From: Candidatus Accumulibacter aalborgensis
Lineage (GTDB): Bacteria; Pseudomonadota; Gammaproteobacteria; Burkholderiales; Rhodocyclaceae
Reading direction: 5' to 3'
DNA length: 64,000 nucleotides
NCBI RefSeq assembly: GCF_900089955.1
Contig: NZ_FLQX01000101.1
Location: forward strand, 16,013-80,012
The notes below the pieces were generated by a model. That model saw only the letters and a list, made by a program, of their open reading frames with translations, was not told the DNA's origin and did not search any database. Position 1 is the first letter of the stretch, and every line of letters begins with the position of its first letter. This document shows positions 38,817 to 47,389 of this stretch, one piece after another. The position numbers and the translations under genes were made by a program.

Positions 38817-39548
38817 ATGGATTTCAACTATGAAGAATGTACCGCAAGGTCGCACCGCGGGGGGCAATTCTACCAACTGCGGGTGGCGGACCTGCATCCG
38901 ACGCAGAGTGGTGTCGGGCTCGACGAGGTGAACGCCAAGGCCGAAGCCATGCGCACGAAGAGCAAGGATGACCTCGCCGCCTATCTGATTACCCATCCCG
39001 TTCCTATCGTCATCGGCAATGGCGACAAGTTCTATCTCACCGATCACCATCATCTGGCGCGTGCCGTGTGGGATGTTGCGCAGGGAAAAAATCAGGCGGG
39101 AATCGATCAAGGCAATGCCCGCGTGGTCGTCGAGGTGATGTACAACTGGAGCATCCTGAAGGACTACAACTTCTGGAAAGCGATGCATGACAATCGCTGG
39201 GTCTATCTGTTCGATCCCATGGGCGGTGGCCCCGTGCAACCGGACGCACTGCCCAAGCACATCAAGGATCTCCGCAACGACCCCTATCGTGGTCTCGCCT
39301 GGTACGTGCGTACGCACTTCGGCTATGACAAGATGGCGGCCGACTTCGCCGAGTTTCAGTGGGCGCAGTTCTTTCGCATGCGCATGATTCTCGACAACCG
39401 CCTGCTACGGAACGCCATCGAGGACGTGGACATTCTGATTTCGAAGATGAAGGCAGAGGATCAGCAGGCAATCATCGAGCAGGCCATCCATCTGGCAAGT
39501 TCCGGTGAAGCCGCCGGTCTGCCGGGTTATGTCGGGCATGGTGGCTGA
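38817..39548 (+). CDS. ParB-like nuclease-fold protein (ParBc_2 family)
   Basis: The 243-residue protein has N-terminal QLRVADLHPTQSGVGLDEV, then LITHPVPIVIGNGDKFYLTD and HHHLARAVWDV. These are signatures of the putative ParB-like nuclease family (PF08857), not of chromosome-partition ParB. The biological role is unclear. GGAAGGAAAG precedes the ATG. Confidence 0.72.
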   Translation: MDFNYEECTARSHRGGQFYQLRVADLHPTQSGVGLDEVNAKAEAMRTKSKDDLAAYLITHPVPIVIGNGDKFYLTDHHHLARAVWDVAQGKNQAGIDQGNARVVVEVMYNWSILKDYNFWKAMHDNRWVYLFDPMGGGPVQPDALPKHIKDLRNDPYRGLAWYVRTHFGYDKMAADFAEFQWAQFFRMRMILDNRLLRNAIEDVDILISKMKAEDQQAIIEQAIHLASSGEAAGLPGYVGHGG

Positions 39549-39699
39549 GATCATCTGTCGGAATTTTTTACACTGGCGCCACGATAAGGTAGGTCTATAT
39601 TTGTAGGTATCTTGTTTAATGTAATAATTCTTTTTCGGCATGAATGTTGCTTCTTTGTCTTGGCTGAGGTGAGCGTCGGGGCGAGCCCCGGGCCAGCGC

Positions 39700-39715
39700 T
39701 TGGCACCCGTGCCAA
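39700..39715. promoter_or_regulatory. Perfect palindrome upstream of PEP-CTERM gene
   Basis: TTGGCACCCGTGCCAA is a perfect 7+2+7 palindrome 36 bases before the ATG of the PEP-CTERM gene, in an AT-richer leader. It could be an operator. It begins like a sigma-54 -24 element, but the -12 element does not fit. Confidence 0.35.
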
Positions 39716-39751
39716 GGCACATTTTTCCTCTCACTTTTCGGGAGCAGCCTC

Positions 39752-40324
39752 ATGAAGATAAGCAAAACGATTGCACCACTCGCTCTTGCGGTCGCGCTAC
39801 TCTCTGGCTCTGCAGGTGTATTCGCGTATGAAGATCTGACGACGTGGAACACGAGTCTGGGCACGAATGGCTCGGCATCGGTCGCCAGTAACTTTGCAAC
39901 GCTTACAGGAACAGCGTTGCTTGACAAGAGCTTCAATCTTGCCGCCGGCTATAAGTTCGAGTTCGACTGGTTGTTCGTGGCTGGCGACGAACTTCCGTAC
40001 AACGACTGGGCGACGGTCTTTGTCGGCAACAATTTGTCCACCACCCTGTCCGACGTAGCTACCGTGGGGGATTTTGGCGTCAGCGGCTGGAAGCATTTCG
40101 TGACCACTCTGGCCAACTCCGTCAATGGTCAGATCGCGTTTTCAGTCAACAATCTCCTCGATGATGACCCGCTCTATGCCTCCAGCTTGAGCGTCACGAA
40201 TGTGCTCCTTTCAAGCCCCAATGTGCCGGTGCCTGTTCCAGAGCCCGGTATGCTGCTGGTGACCGCAACAGGCCTCGGTCTGCTGGCGTTCATTCGCCGG
40301 CGCAAGCAGATTTCGGCTGTCTGA
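39752..40324 (+). CDS. PEP-CTERM exported protein
   Basis: This 190-residue protein has a signal peptide ending GVFAYE. Its C-terminus is PVPEPGMLLVTATGLGLLAF then IRRRKQ, a PEP-CTERM tail. The body is a beta-sandwich-like domain with YKFEFDWLFVAGDE. A GGGAG site precedes the ATG, and a strong hairpin follows the stop. It stands alone and is not part of the RHS cluster. Confidence 0.82.
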   Translation: MKISKTIAPLALAVALLSGSAGVFAYEDLTTWNTSLGTNGSASVASNFATLTGTALLDKSFNLAAGYKFEFDWLFVAGDELPYNDWATVFVGNNLSTTLSDVATVGDFGVSGWKHFVTTLANSVNGQIAFSVNNLLDDDPLYASSLSVTNVLLSSPNVPVPVPEPGMLLVTATGLGLLAFIRRRKQISAV

Positions 40325-40338
40325 AGCGAGCGCTGGCA

Positions 40339-40374
40339 GTACAAAGGAACCCGCGTCGGCGGGTTCCTTTGTAC
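40339..40374 (+). terminator. Strong hairpin terminator after PEP-CTERM gene
   Basis: Perfect 16-base arms (40339-40354 and 40359-40374) pair around a GTCG loop, 14 bases after the stop. The descending arm contains a TTCCTTT stretch. It separates the gene from glcD. Confidence 0.75.
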
Positions 40375-40466
40375 AATGAGAAGACCGGGCCGCGCGCCAA
40401 CGTCGTGCTGAAGGCATCGCAGCGAGGCACACCGCTCGTCGCTTGAGCCTTTTTCGAGGATGCGCC

Positions 40467-41972
40467 ATGAAGATGGAAGGCCCGCTGGAAGGCGCGATTG
40501 TCGAGCGCAGTTTCGCCGTTGACCGGCCGACCCTGATTCGGCGCCTGCGCGCGGTGTTGCCGGCGCAGGGCCTGCTCGCCGAGGAAGAAGACATGCGGCC
40601 GTATGACTGCGACGGGCTGACCGCCTATCGCCAGTTGCCGCTCCTGGTCGCCCTGCCGGAGAATGAGTCGCAGGTACAGGCGATCCTCAGGATCTGCCAT
40701 CAACTGAGGGTGCCGGTGGTGCCGCGCGGGGCCGCCACCGGTCTGTCGGGCGGCGCCACACCGCATGCCGATGGCGTTCTGGTGTCGCTCGCCAAGCTCA
40801 AACGGATCATCACCGTCGACCCCTTGTCGCGCACGGCGGTGGTTCAGCCGGGGGTGCGCAATCTGGCGGTTTCCGAGGCGGCGGCGCCTTATGGCCTCTA
40901 TTACGCGCCCGATCCATCGTCACAGATTGCGTGCACCATCGGCGGCAATGTCGCCGAGAACTCGGGTGGCGTGCACTGCCTCAAATATGGGCTGACGGTA
41001 CACAATGTGCTGTGCGTGCGCGGGCTGACGATCGAGGGCGAGGTCGTCGAGTTCGGCAACGCGGCGCTCGACGCGCCGGGTTACGACCTGCTGGCACTGC
41101 TCAACGGCTCGGAAGGCTTGCTGGCGATGATCACCGAGGTGACTGTCAGGCTGACGCCGAAGCCGGAGTTGGCGCAGGTGGTGATTGCCTCTTTCGACGA
41201 TATCAGAAAGGCCGGCGATGCGGTCGCCAGCATCATAGCGGCCGGCATCATTCCGGCCGGTCTCGAAATGATGGACCAGAAGGCGATCCACGCCGTCGAG
41301 CCCTATGTCAACGCCGGTTACGATATGAGTGCTCAGGCGATTCTGCTCTGCGAGTCGGACGGGACGCCGGAAGAGGTCGCCGAGGAGATCGCGCGCATGA
41401 CCGAGGTACTGGCGGATAGCGGTGCAGCCGGGATTCGTGTCTCGCAGAACGAAGCCGAGCGCCTCAAGTTCTGGGCCGGGCGCAAAGCGGCTTTTCCGGC
41501 CGTCGGTCGGGTGACCCCGGACTACCTGTGCATGGACGGTACGATTCCCCGAAAGCGGCTGGCCGAGATGCTCACCGCGATTGCCGAACTGTCTCTGAAG
41601 TACGGCCTGCGCTGCGCCAATGTTTTCCATGCCGGTGACGGCAATCTGCACCCGCTGATCATGTACGATGCCAACCAGCCGGGGGAATTCGATCGCGCCG
41701 CTGCCTTCGGTGCCGAGATTCTCCAGTTGTCGGTACGCTTCGGCGGCACGATCACCGGCGAGCATGGAGTGGGTCTCGAGAAGATCGATGTCATGGCGGA
41801 GCAGTTCACCCAGGCCGAGATCGCCGCTTTCCATCGCATCAAGGCGGCCTTCGACGAGCATGGGTTGCTCAATCCTGGCAAGGGCGTGCCGACGCTCGCC
41901 CGCTGTCGCGAATATACCCTGGCCCGTGGCCATGCCGCAGCGGGTACCGTTCGCTCTTCGCCGGGCGGGTGA
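40467..41972 (+). CDS. glcD: Glycolate oxidase FAD subunit GlcD
   Basis: The 501-residue FAD-linked oxidase has an N-terminal FAD-binding domain (VPVVPRGAATGLSGGA, then DPSSQIACTIGGNVAENSGG) and a C-terminal FAD-oxidase domain ending with NVFHAGDGNLHPLIMYD and GEHGVGLEK. It oxidises glycolate to glyoxylate together with GlcE and GlcF. ATG 40467 follows a GAGG site. The stop overlaps the start of glcE, so the three genes form an operon. Confidence 0.93.
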   Translation: MKMEGPLEGAIVERSFAVDRPTLIRRLRAVLPAQGLLAEEEDMRPYDCDGLTAYRQLPLLVALPENESQVQAILRICHQLRVPVVPRGAATGLSGGATPHADGVLVSLAKLKRIITVDPLSRTAVVQPGVRNLAVSEAAAPYGLYYAPDPSSQIACTIGGNVAENSGGVHCLKYGLTVHNVLCVRGLTIEGEVVEFGNAALDAPGYDLLALLNGSEGLLAMITEVTVRLTPKPELAQVVIASFDDIRKAGDAVASIIAAGIIPAGLEMMDQKAIHAVEPYVNAGYDMSAQAILLCESDGTPEEVAEEIARMTEVLADSGAAGIRVSQNEAERLKFWAGRKAAFPAVGRVTPDYLCMDGTIPRKRLAEMLTAIAELSLKYGLRCANVFHAGDGNLHPLIMYDANQPGEFDRAAAFGAEILQLSVRFGGTITGEHGVGLEKIDVMAEQFTQAEIAAFHRIKAAFDEHGLLNPGKGVPTLARCREYTLARGHAAAGTVRSSPGG

Positions 41973-43039
41973 TGGATACTTTGATCGAAGCCTGGGCCGG
42001 GCGGATTGTCGACGCTGCCCGGTCGGGCTGCCCACTGGCCATTCGCGGTGGCGGCAGCAAGACCTTCTACGGTGGCCCGGAAGAGGGCGAGCCGTTTGCG
42101 GTGGGTGCCTACAGCGGCATCGTTGCTTACGAACCGACCGAACTGGTGGTCACCGCGCGGGCCGGAACGCCGCTCGTCGAACTGGCCGCGGTGCTGGCCG
42201 AGAAGGGCCAGTGGCTGGCCTTCGAGCCGCCGTACTACGCGCCGTCGGCGACCGTCGGCGGGATGCTGGCCTGCGCTTTGTCCGGACCTCGCCGGCAGGC
42301 GGTGGGTGCGGTGCGTGATTTCGTTCTCGGCGTCAAAGTGCTCAATGGTCTAGGTGATGTGCTGTCCTTCGGCGGCCAGGTGATGAAGAATGTCGCCGGC
42401 TACGACGTTTCTCGGCTGATGGCGGGCAGCCTGGGCACCCTCGGTATCGTGCTCGAGGTTTCGCTGAAAGTGCTTCCCCTGCCGGTCAGCGAAAAGAGTG
42501 TGCGTTTTGCCCTCGACGAGGCGACGGCGTTGACCAAACTCAACCAGTGGGGTGGCCGGCCCTTGCCGATTTCCGCCTCGGCCTGGCACGACGGTGTGCT
42601 GACGCTACGCCTTACCGGTGCCGCCGCTGCGGTGGCTGCCGCACAGCGCGCGCTTGCCGGTGAGGCGTTGGCCGATGCCGATGGCGAAGTCTTCTGGCAT
42701 TCGCTGCGTGAGCAGACGCACGTCTTCTTTGCCGGTGACGCGCCGTTGTGGCGCCTTTCGCTGCCTTCGGTGGCGCCGGCGCAGGCGCTCGGGTCGACGC
42801 TGATCGAATGGGGCGGTGCGCAACGCTGGTTGCGCAATGGTGATTCACGGGTGATTCGCGCCGCCGCGGCCAAGGCCGGCGGACACGCAACGCTTTTTCG
42901 CGGCGACGCCGCGCTGAAGGCGTCGGCTGGCGTTTTCCAGCCGCTCAGTGCGCCGCTGGCACGGATTCACCGCAATCTCAAACAGGCCTTCGACCCGCAG
43001 GGAGTTTTCAACCCCGGCCGGATGTATCCCGGACTTTGA
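41972..43039 (+). CDS. glcE: Glycolate oxidase subunit GlcE
   Basis: The 355-residue second FAD-domain subunit shows CPLAIRGGGSKTFYGG, PPYYAPSATVGGMLACALSG and QVMKNVAGYDVSRLMAGSLG. ATG 41972 overlaps the glcD stop, with GTG 41969 as alternative. The C-terminus ends GVFNPGRMYPGL, typical for GlcE. It is required for glycolate oxidation in enterics. Confidence 0.92.
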   Translation: MDTLIEAWAGRIVDAARSGCPLAIRGGGSKTFYGGPEEGEPFAVGAYSGIVAYEPTELVVTARAGTPLVELAAVLAEKGQWLAFEPPYYAPSATVGGMLACALSGPRRQAVGAVRDFVLGVKVLNGLGDVLSFGGQVMKNVAGYDVSRLMAGSLGTLGIVLEVSLKVLPLPVSEKSVRFALDEATALTKLNQWGGRPLPISASAWHDGVLTLRLTGAAAAVAAAQRALAGEALADADGEVFWHSLREQTHVFFAGDAPLWRLSLPSVAPAQALGSTLIEWGGAQRWLRNGDSRVIRAAAAKAGGHATLFRGDAALKASAGVFQPLSAPLARIHRNLKQAFDPQGVFNPGRMYPGL

Positions 43040-43052
43040 GCGCGCGCCGACC

Positions 43053-44333
43053 ATGCAAACCCATCTCGCCGACTTCATCAGGGACACACCGGCCGGACGC
43101 GAGGCCGACGCGATCCTGCGCGCCTGCGTGCACTGCGGCTTCTGCAACGCCACCTGTCCGACTTTTCAGTTGCTCGGCGACGAACTCGACGGGCCGCGCG
43201 GCCGTATCTATCTGATCAAGCAGATGCTCGAAGGGCAGCCGGTCAGCGAGAAAACGCAGCTCCATCTCGATCGCTGTCTGAGTTGCCGCTCGTGCGAGAC
43301 GACGTGTCCGTCAGGCGTCAGGTATCACCGCCTGCTCGACATCGGACGCGAGGTGCTCGAGCAGCGTGTGCCGCGCTCCTTCGCCGGCCGGGCGACGCGT
43401 TTCCTGCTCTGCGAGACGCTGCCGCGGGGCGAAATGTTCAAGCCGGCGGTACGCCTCGGCCAACTGATGCGGCCGCTGTTGCCGAGTCTGCTGGCCGAGC
43501 AGGTGCCGCTGGCCACGGCGGAATCGGCGCGACCCTGGCCGCGGAAAGGGCGGCACCCGCGCCGGCTCATTGCTCTCGCCGGCTGCATGCAGCCGACGCT
43601 GACGCCGAATACCAATTTAGCGACGGCACGTGTGCTCGACCGGCTGGGAATCGAATTGCTGGAGGTGCCCGGTGCCGGCTGTTGCGGGGCCTTGCGCTAC
43701 CACCTCACCGACCGGGAAAATGCGTTTGCCGACATGCGACGGGTGATCGACGCCTGGTGGCCGCAGGTCGAGAGCGGGCGCGTCGAGGGCTTCGTGATGA
43801 CCGCCTCGGGTTGTGGCGCGCAGGTGCGAGAGTACGGTGAACTGCTCAAACACGATCCAGCCTACGCCGAGAAAGCGGCCCGGATTGCGGCAATGACGCG
43901 CGACGTCTCCGAGGTGCTGGCCGCCGAGCGGCGGCGTCTGGTCGAGCTGCTGGGCCAGGCCGGCGGCGCTGCCGGCCAGCGTGTGGCCTTCCACTCGCCA
44001 TGTACCTTGCAGCACGCGCAGAAGATCCGCGGGGTCGTCGAATCGCTGCTCACCGCCGCCGGCTATCAGTTGACCGCGGTGGCTGATGCGCACCTCTGCT
44101 GTGGTTCGGCGGGGACGTATTCGATCAGCCAGCCGGTGCTGGCCAGCCAGTTGCGCGACCACAAGCTGGCCGCCCTGGGTGCCGGTTCGCCAGCGGTCTT
44201 TGCCACCGCCAACGTCGGCTGCCAGAGGCATCTGCAGAGCGGGAGCCCGACGCCGGTGCGGCACTGGATAGAACTGATCGATGAACGCTTAAGCACTTCG
44301 GTGGCAGGCGGCCGTCGGGCGGAGGGCGATTAG
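43053..44333 (+). CDS. glcF: Glycolate oxidase iron-sulfur subunit GlcF
   Basis: The 426-residue protein has two [4Fe-4S] motifs: CVHCGFCNATCPTF and CLSCRSCETTCPSGV. Two CCG-type (DUF224) regions follow (EVPGAGCCGALRYHL and HLCCGSAGTYSI). It passes electrons from GlcDE to the membrane quinone pool. ATG 43053 is 13 bases after glcE. Confidence 0.93.
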   Translation: MQTHLADFIRDTPAGREADAILRACVHCGFCNATCPTFQLLGDELDGPRGRIYLIKQMLEGQPVSEKTQLHLDRCLSCRSCETTCPSGVRYHRLLDIGREVLEQRVPRSFAGRATRFLLCETLPRGEMFKPAVRLGQLMRPLLPSLLAEQVPLATAESARPWPRKGRHPRRLIALAGCMQPTLTPNTNLATARVLDRLGIELLEVPGAGCCGALRYHLTDRENAFADMRRVIDAWWPQVESGRVEGFVMTASGCGAQVREYGELLKHDPAYAEKAARIAAMTRDVSEVLAAERRRLVELLGQAGGAAGQRVAFHSPCTLQHAQKIRGVVESLLTAAGYQLTAVADAHLCCGSAGTYSISQPVLASQLRDHKLAALGAGSPAVFATANVGCQRHLQSGSPTPVRHWIELIDERLSTSVAGGRRAEGD

Positions 44334-44539
44334 TTCGATCGGTCAAGCGCGAAGCGCATCGCTCGTCGAGCATGCGCGCCACCCGAGGCCGGCTTTGGCC
44401 GCTATCTCATACCCTGCGCGACGCCGAAAGCGATAGAATTCGTCGTCGCGTTACCGGTGACGACGGCCGGCAAGGGCAAGCGGCGCGTCTTGCGCACTCG
44501 CAGACAGGAGAATTCAGGAAGTGCACGAAAGGGTATGAG

Positions 44540-44842
44540 ATGAGCGAACAGCGTGAGCACGCGGACCTTCCGGCACTGGAGCGGCGGCAGAACCTGCCTC
44601 TGAGAATGGCTTTCGATGACGCTTTCGTAATGATCGAGCCGTTCTTCGATCCGCAGCAGGGCTGGGGAGGGCAGTCCCTGGAGCACCTGGCGTACCGCAT
44701 CGTGCGCGAGAATTTTCCTGACTTGAGTGGCGAAGAGGTGCATGCCCTGGTAGTCGCCGCGCACCGGGTCTACATTGAGCGCAACCCGGATCGTAGTGGT
44801 CATTTGCCGCACCCCAGCGCACTTCGGCGGGGAAGTCCCTAA
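44540..44842 (+). CDS. Hypothetical protein upstream of PP2C phosphatase
   Basis: The 100-residue protein includes LPLRMAFDDAFVMIEPFFDP, then GQSLEHLAYRIVRENFPDLS and HALVVAAHRVYIE. No known domain is recognised and there is no signal peptide. It precedes the phosphatase by 95 bases in the same direction, so a link is possible but unproven. Confidence 0.55.
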   Translation: MSEQREHADLPALERRQNLPLRMAFDDAFVMIEPFFDPQQGWGGQSLEHLAYRIVRENFPDLSGEEVHALVVAAHRVYIERNPDRSGHLPHPSALRRGSP

Positions 44843-44937
44843 ACCACACAAGATACTGCATCACCCCGGACGGGCTGTGCGCTGGCAATGCGCGGCTGGG
44901 TTGAAGGTGACGCGCCAGCCGCTGAGAGAGACCATCA

Positions 44938-45720
44938 ATGCCGATTTCAATCGATGCCTGTGTCGCCCAGCATCGGGGTGATCGCCGCGAGCAGCAGGAC
45001 CGGGTGGCCATCCTGCCGCATCCCAAAGGGGGGGGAGTGGCGTTGGCCGTGGTTGCCGACGGGATGGGTGGCCATACCGGGGGGGTGATTGCCGCTCAGC
45101 AGGTGATCCACACGGCGCGCGACAATCTGGAACGCTTTTCGGCGCGTACCGAGTCAGCACGTGTGTTGCTGGAATCGAGCCTCAATGAAGCGCATACGCT
45201 GATCAAGGCTTCGCGCTTCATCAACGAAAAGGATCCGCATAGTACGGCAGTGATGCTGCTGTTACAGCCGGGCAGGGTAAGCTGGGCACACTGTGGTGAC
45301 AGCCGCTTCTACCATTTTCGTGGCGATAGACTGCTCTTTCGCAGCACCGATCATTCCTACGTCGAGCAACTGGTGGTGCAAGGCAAGATCACCCCGGAAC
45401 AGGCACTGGTGCATCCCAACCGGAACATTCTCCTGACTTCGCTGGGCGGCGTTGAAACACCCAAGGTCGCCTTTGGCGAAGCCGAAGGCCTGCAGGCGGG
45501 TGACACCTTTTTGCTCTGCTCCGATGGTCTGTGGGCTTACTTCACCGAACAGGAACTGGCCTGGGCGATCGATGGCGCAGCGTCGGCGCGGGAAGCCTCA
45601 GAATTGCTGATTGGCCGCGCGCGATCAATCTGTAAAGGCGATGGCGACAACATTTCGCTGGCCATCCTGAAACTGGTTGACCTGGCCCTTCCCGGGCCCG
45701 CTGAGCTACTTTCGCCCTAG
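44938..45720 (+). CDS. PP2C-family serine/threonine phosphatase
   Basis: This 260-residue phosphatase has the metal-binding aspartates of PP2C: EQQDRVAIL, VADGMGGHTGG, HCGDSRFYHF, CSDGLW and GDGDNISLAIL. It is a stand-alone soluble enzyme of the PrpC/Stp1 type. No kinase gene is nearby. Its 3' end overlaps the convergent rhlE stop by 15 bases. Confidence 0.88.
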   Translation: MPISIDACVAQHRGDRREQQDRVAILPHPKGGGVALAVVADGMGGHTGGVIAAQQVIHTARDNLERFSARTESARVLLESSLNEAHTLIKASRFINEKDPHSTAVMLLLQPGRVSWAHCGDSRFYHFRGDRLLFRSTDHSYVEQLVVQGKITPEQALVHPNRNILLTSLGGVETPKVAFGEAEGLQAGDTFLLCSDGLWAYFTEQELAWAIDGAASAREASELLIGRARSICKGDGDNISLAILKLVDLALPGPAELLSP

Positions 45721-47190
45721 TCCGCCCAAGAGTGCTGCCACAGGGCGGCGTGCCTTGTGCGGGTGTTCGGCGAAGCCAGGCGCCTTGCTGCCTTCGCTAC
45801 CGACCGGTGCGGCGACCGGATGCGGGTCAGCGCTCTCGTAAGGCTTGCTGAAATCGAAACCGTCGGCGGCGATGTGCTGGGGACGGCGGCCGCTGCCCGG
45901 CCGGCTCGCAGCCGGGCGTTGATCGCCGCGCACCGAGGTGCGCTCGCTGCGTGGTGTCGCCAGGGGGGCTTGCGCCGGTGCTGGCGCCGGTGCTGGTACC
46001 GGCAATCTGCGGCGATGGCGGTCGCCAGGCGGATAAGTGTAGTCGTATTCCGGCTCGAAGCCGGGGACGACGACCTGCTCGACCTGAATCCGGATCAGCT
46101 TCTCGATGTCGGCCAGATACTGCACCTCGCTCGCCGAGACCAGCGAAATCGCGGTGCCCGGCTTGCCGGCACGGCCTGTGCGGCCGATGCGGTGGATGTA
46201 GTCTTCCGGTGTGCGCGGTAGGTCAAAGTTGATCACATGCGGTAGTTCGTCGATGTCGAGGCCGCGCGCCGCGACATCGGTGGCCACCAGCACCAGCACC
46301 GAACCGTCCTTGAAGGCTTCAAGTGCCTTCAAGCGCTCCTGCTGGCTTTTGTCGCCATGGATCGAGTCGGCGGCAATACCTGCCCGCTGCAGGTCGCGCG
46401 CCAGTTTGTTGGTTTCAATCTTGGTACGTGTGAACACCAGCACCTGATTGAAGTCGGACGATTTCAACAACTTGACCAGCAGCGCTCGCTTGGCCTCGGC
46501 AGCGACCGGATGCACACGGTGGGTGATCGTCTCGGAAACCGTGTTGCGCTTGGCGACCTCGATCAGCACTGGCGACTTGAGCATCCGGTCAGCCAGCTTC
46601 TTGATCTCTTCCGAGAAAGTCGCCGAGAAGAGAAGGCTTTGGCGCTGCTTTGGCAGCAGGTTGATGATCCGCGTCACGTCAGGCACGAAACCCATGTCCA
46701 GCATGCGATCGGCCTCGTCGAGGACGAGTGCCTGGACGCTGCCGAAGTTGAGGCACTTCTGCTCGAAAAGATCGAGCAGGCGGCCCGGCGTGGCGACCAG
46801 CACCTCGACGCCGAGACGAACCTCGGCAATCTGCGGCTTGATGTCCACGCCGCCATAAACGCAAGCGCTTCTGAGCGGAACGTACTTGCTGTAAGTCTTC
46901 ACCGATTCGTGCACCTGGATCGCCAGTTCGCGCGTCGGCGCCAGCATCAGGACGCGTACCGGGTGTCGCGCGGGCGACGGACTCGAGCTGGCGAAGGGAA
47001 GGATGCGCTGCAGCAGCGGCAGCGTGAAGGCGGCCGTCTTGCCGGTGCCCGTTTGGGCGCCGCCCATCAGATCCTGTCCCGCGAGTACAATGGGGATGGC
47101 TTGCGCCTGGATCGGTGTCGGCTCCGTGTAGCCGTGGTCGGCAAGGGCTCGCAGCAGATCAGGTGCCAGGCCGAGTTCATTGAAACGCAT
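45706..47190 (-). CDS. rhlE: DEAD-box RNA helicase RhlE
   Basis: This 494-residue helicase shows motifs in order: AQTGTGKTAAF (I), APTRELA (Ia), TPGRLLD, LDEADRML (II), LLFSATF (III), VLVATDVAARGLDI and HRIGRTGR (VI). A proline/arginine-rich tail of about 120 residues follows. It remodels RNA, probably in ribosome assembly or mRNA decay. ATG 47190 begins MRFNELGLAPDLLRA as in RhlE homologues and has CAGGG upstream. A TTG further out is less likely. Confidence 0.92.
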   Translation of the reverse strand: MRFNELGLAPDLLRALADHGYTEPTPIQAQAIPIVLAGQDLMGGAQTGTGKTAAFTLPLLQRILPFASSSPSPARHPVRVLMLAPTRELAIQVHESVKTYSKYVPLRSACVYGGVDIKPQIAEVRLGVEVLVATPGRLLDLFEQKCLNFGSVQALVLDEADRMLDMGFVPDVTRIINLLPKQRQSLLFSATFSEEIKKLADRMLKSPVLIEVAKRNTVSETITHRVHPVAAEAKRALLVKLLKSSDFNQVLVFTRTKIETNKLARDLQRAGIAADSIHGDKSQQERLKALEAFKDGSVLVLVATDVAARGLDIDELPHVINFDLPRTPEDYIHRIGRTGRAGKPGTAISLVSASEVQYLADIEKLIRIQVEQVVVPGFEPEYDYTYPPGDRHRRRLPVPAPAPAPAQAPLATPRSERTSVRGDQRPAASRPGSGRRPQHIAADGFDFSKPYESADPHPVAAPVGSEGSKAPGFAEHPHKARRPVAALLGGLGRK

Positions 47191-47343
47191 GGGTGAAGCC
47201 CTGAAATCAGTCAAAACAGTCCAGAATCAACGGGATCAAAGCACTATTATACATTGATTGACCGCCCGCGCCGGCCATAGTGCCAACTCCGGCGGGCCGC
47301 AGGTCAGCGTTACCATGAAAGTCGCGCAAGCGACTCGCGAATC

Positions 47344-47384
47344 TCCCCTCGCCCGCTCGCGGGAGAGGGGGCGGGGGTGAGGGG
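47344..47384. repeat. REP-like extragenic palindromic element
   Basis: The segment CTCGCCCGCTCGCGGGAGAG forms a hairpin and is followed by GGGGCGGGGGTGAGGGG. This pattern closely resembles a REP-type element common in intergenic DNA of proteobacteria. It lies between rhlE and the DUF1631 gene. Confidence 0.6.
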
Positions 47385-47389
47385 AACGG

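Noticed and set aside
39700..39716. Possible sigma-54 promoter before the PEP-CTERM gene
   Set aside because: TGGCAC fits the -24 element, but the bases at the -12 position are CCAA rather than TTGC.
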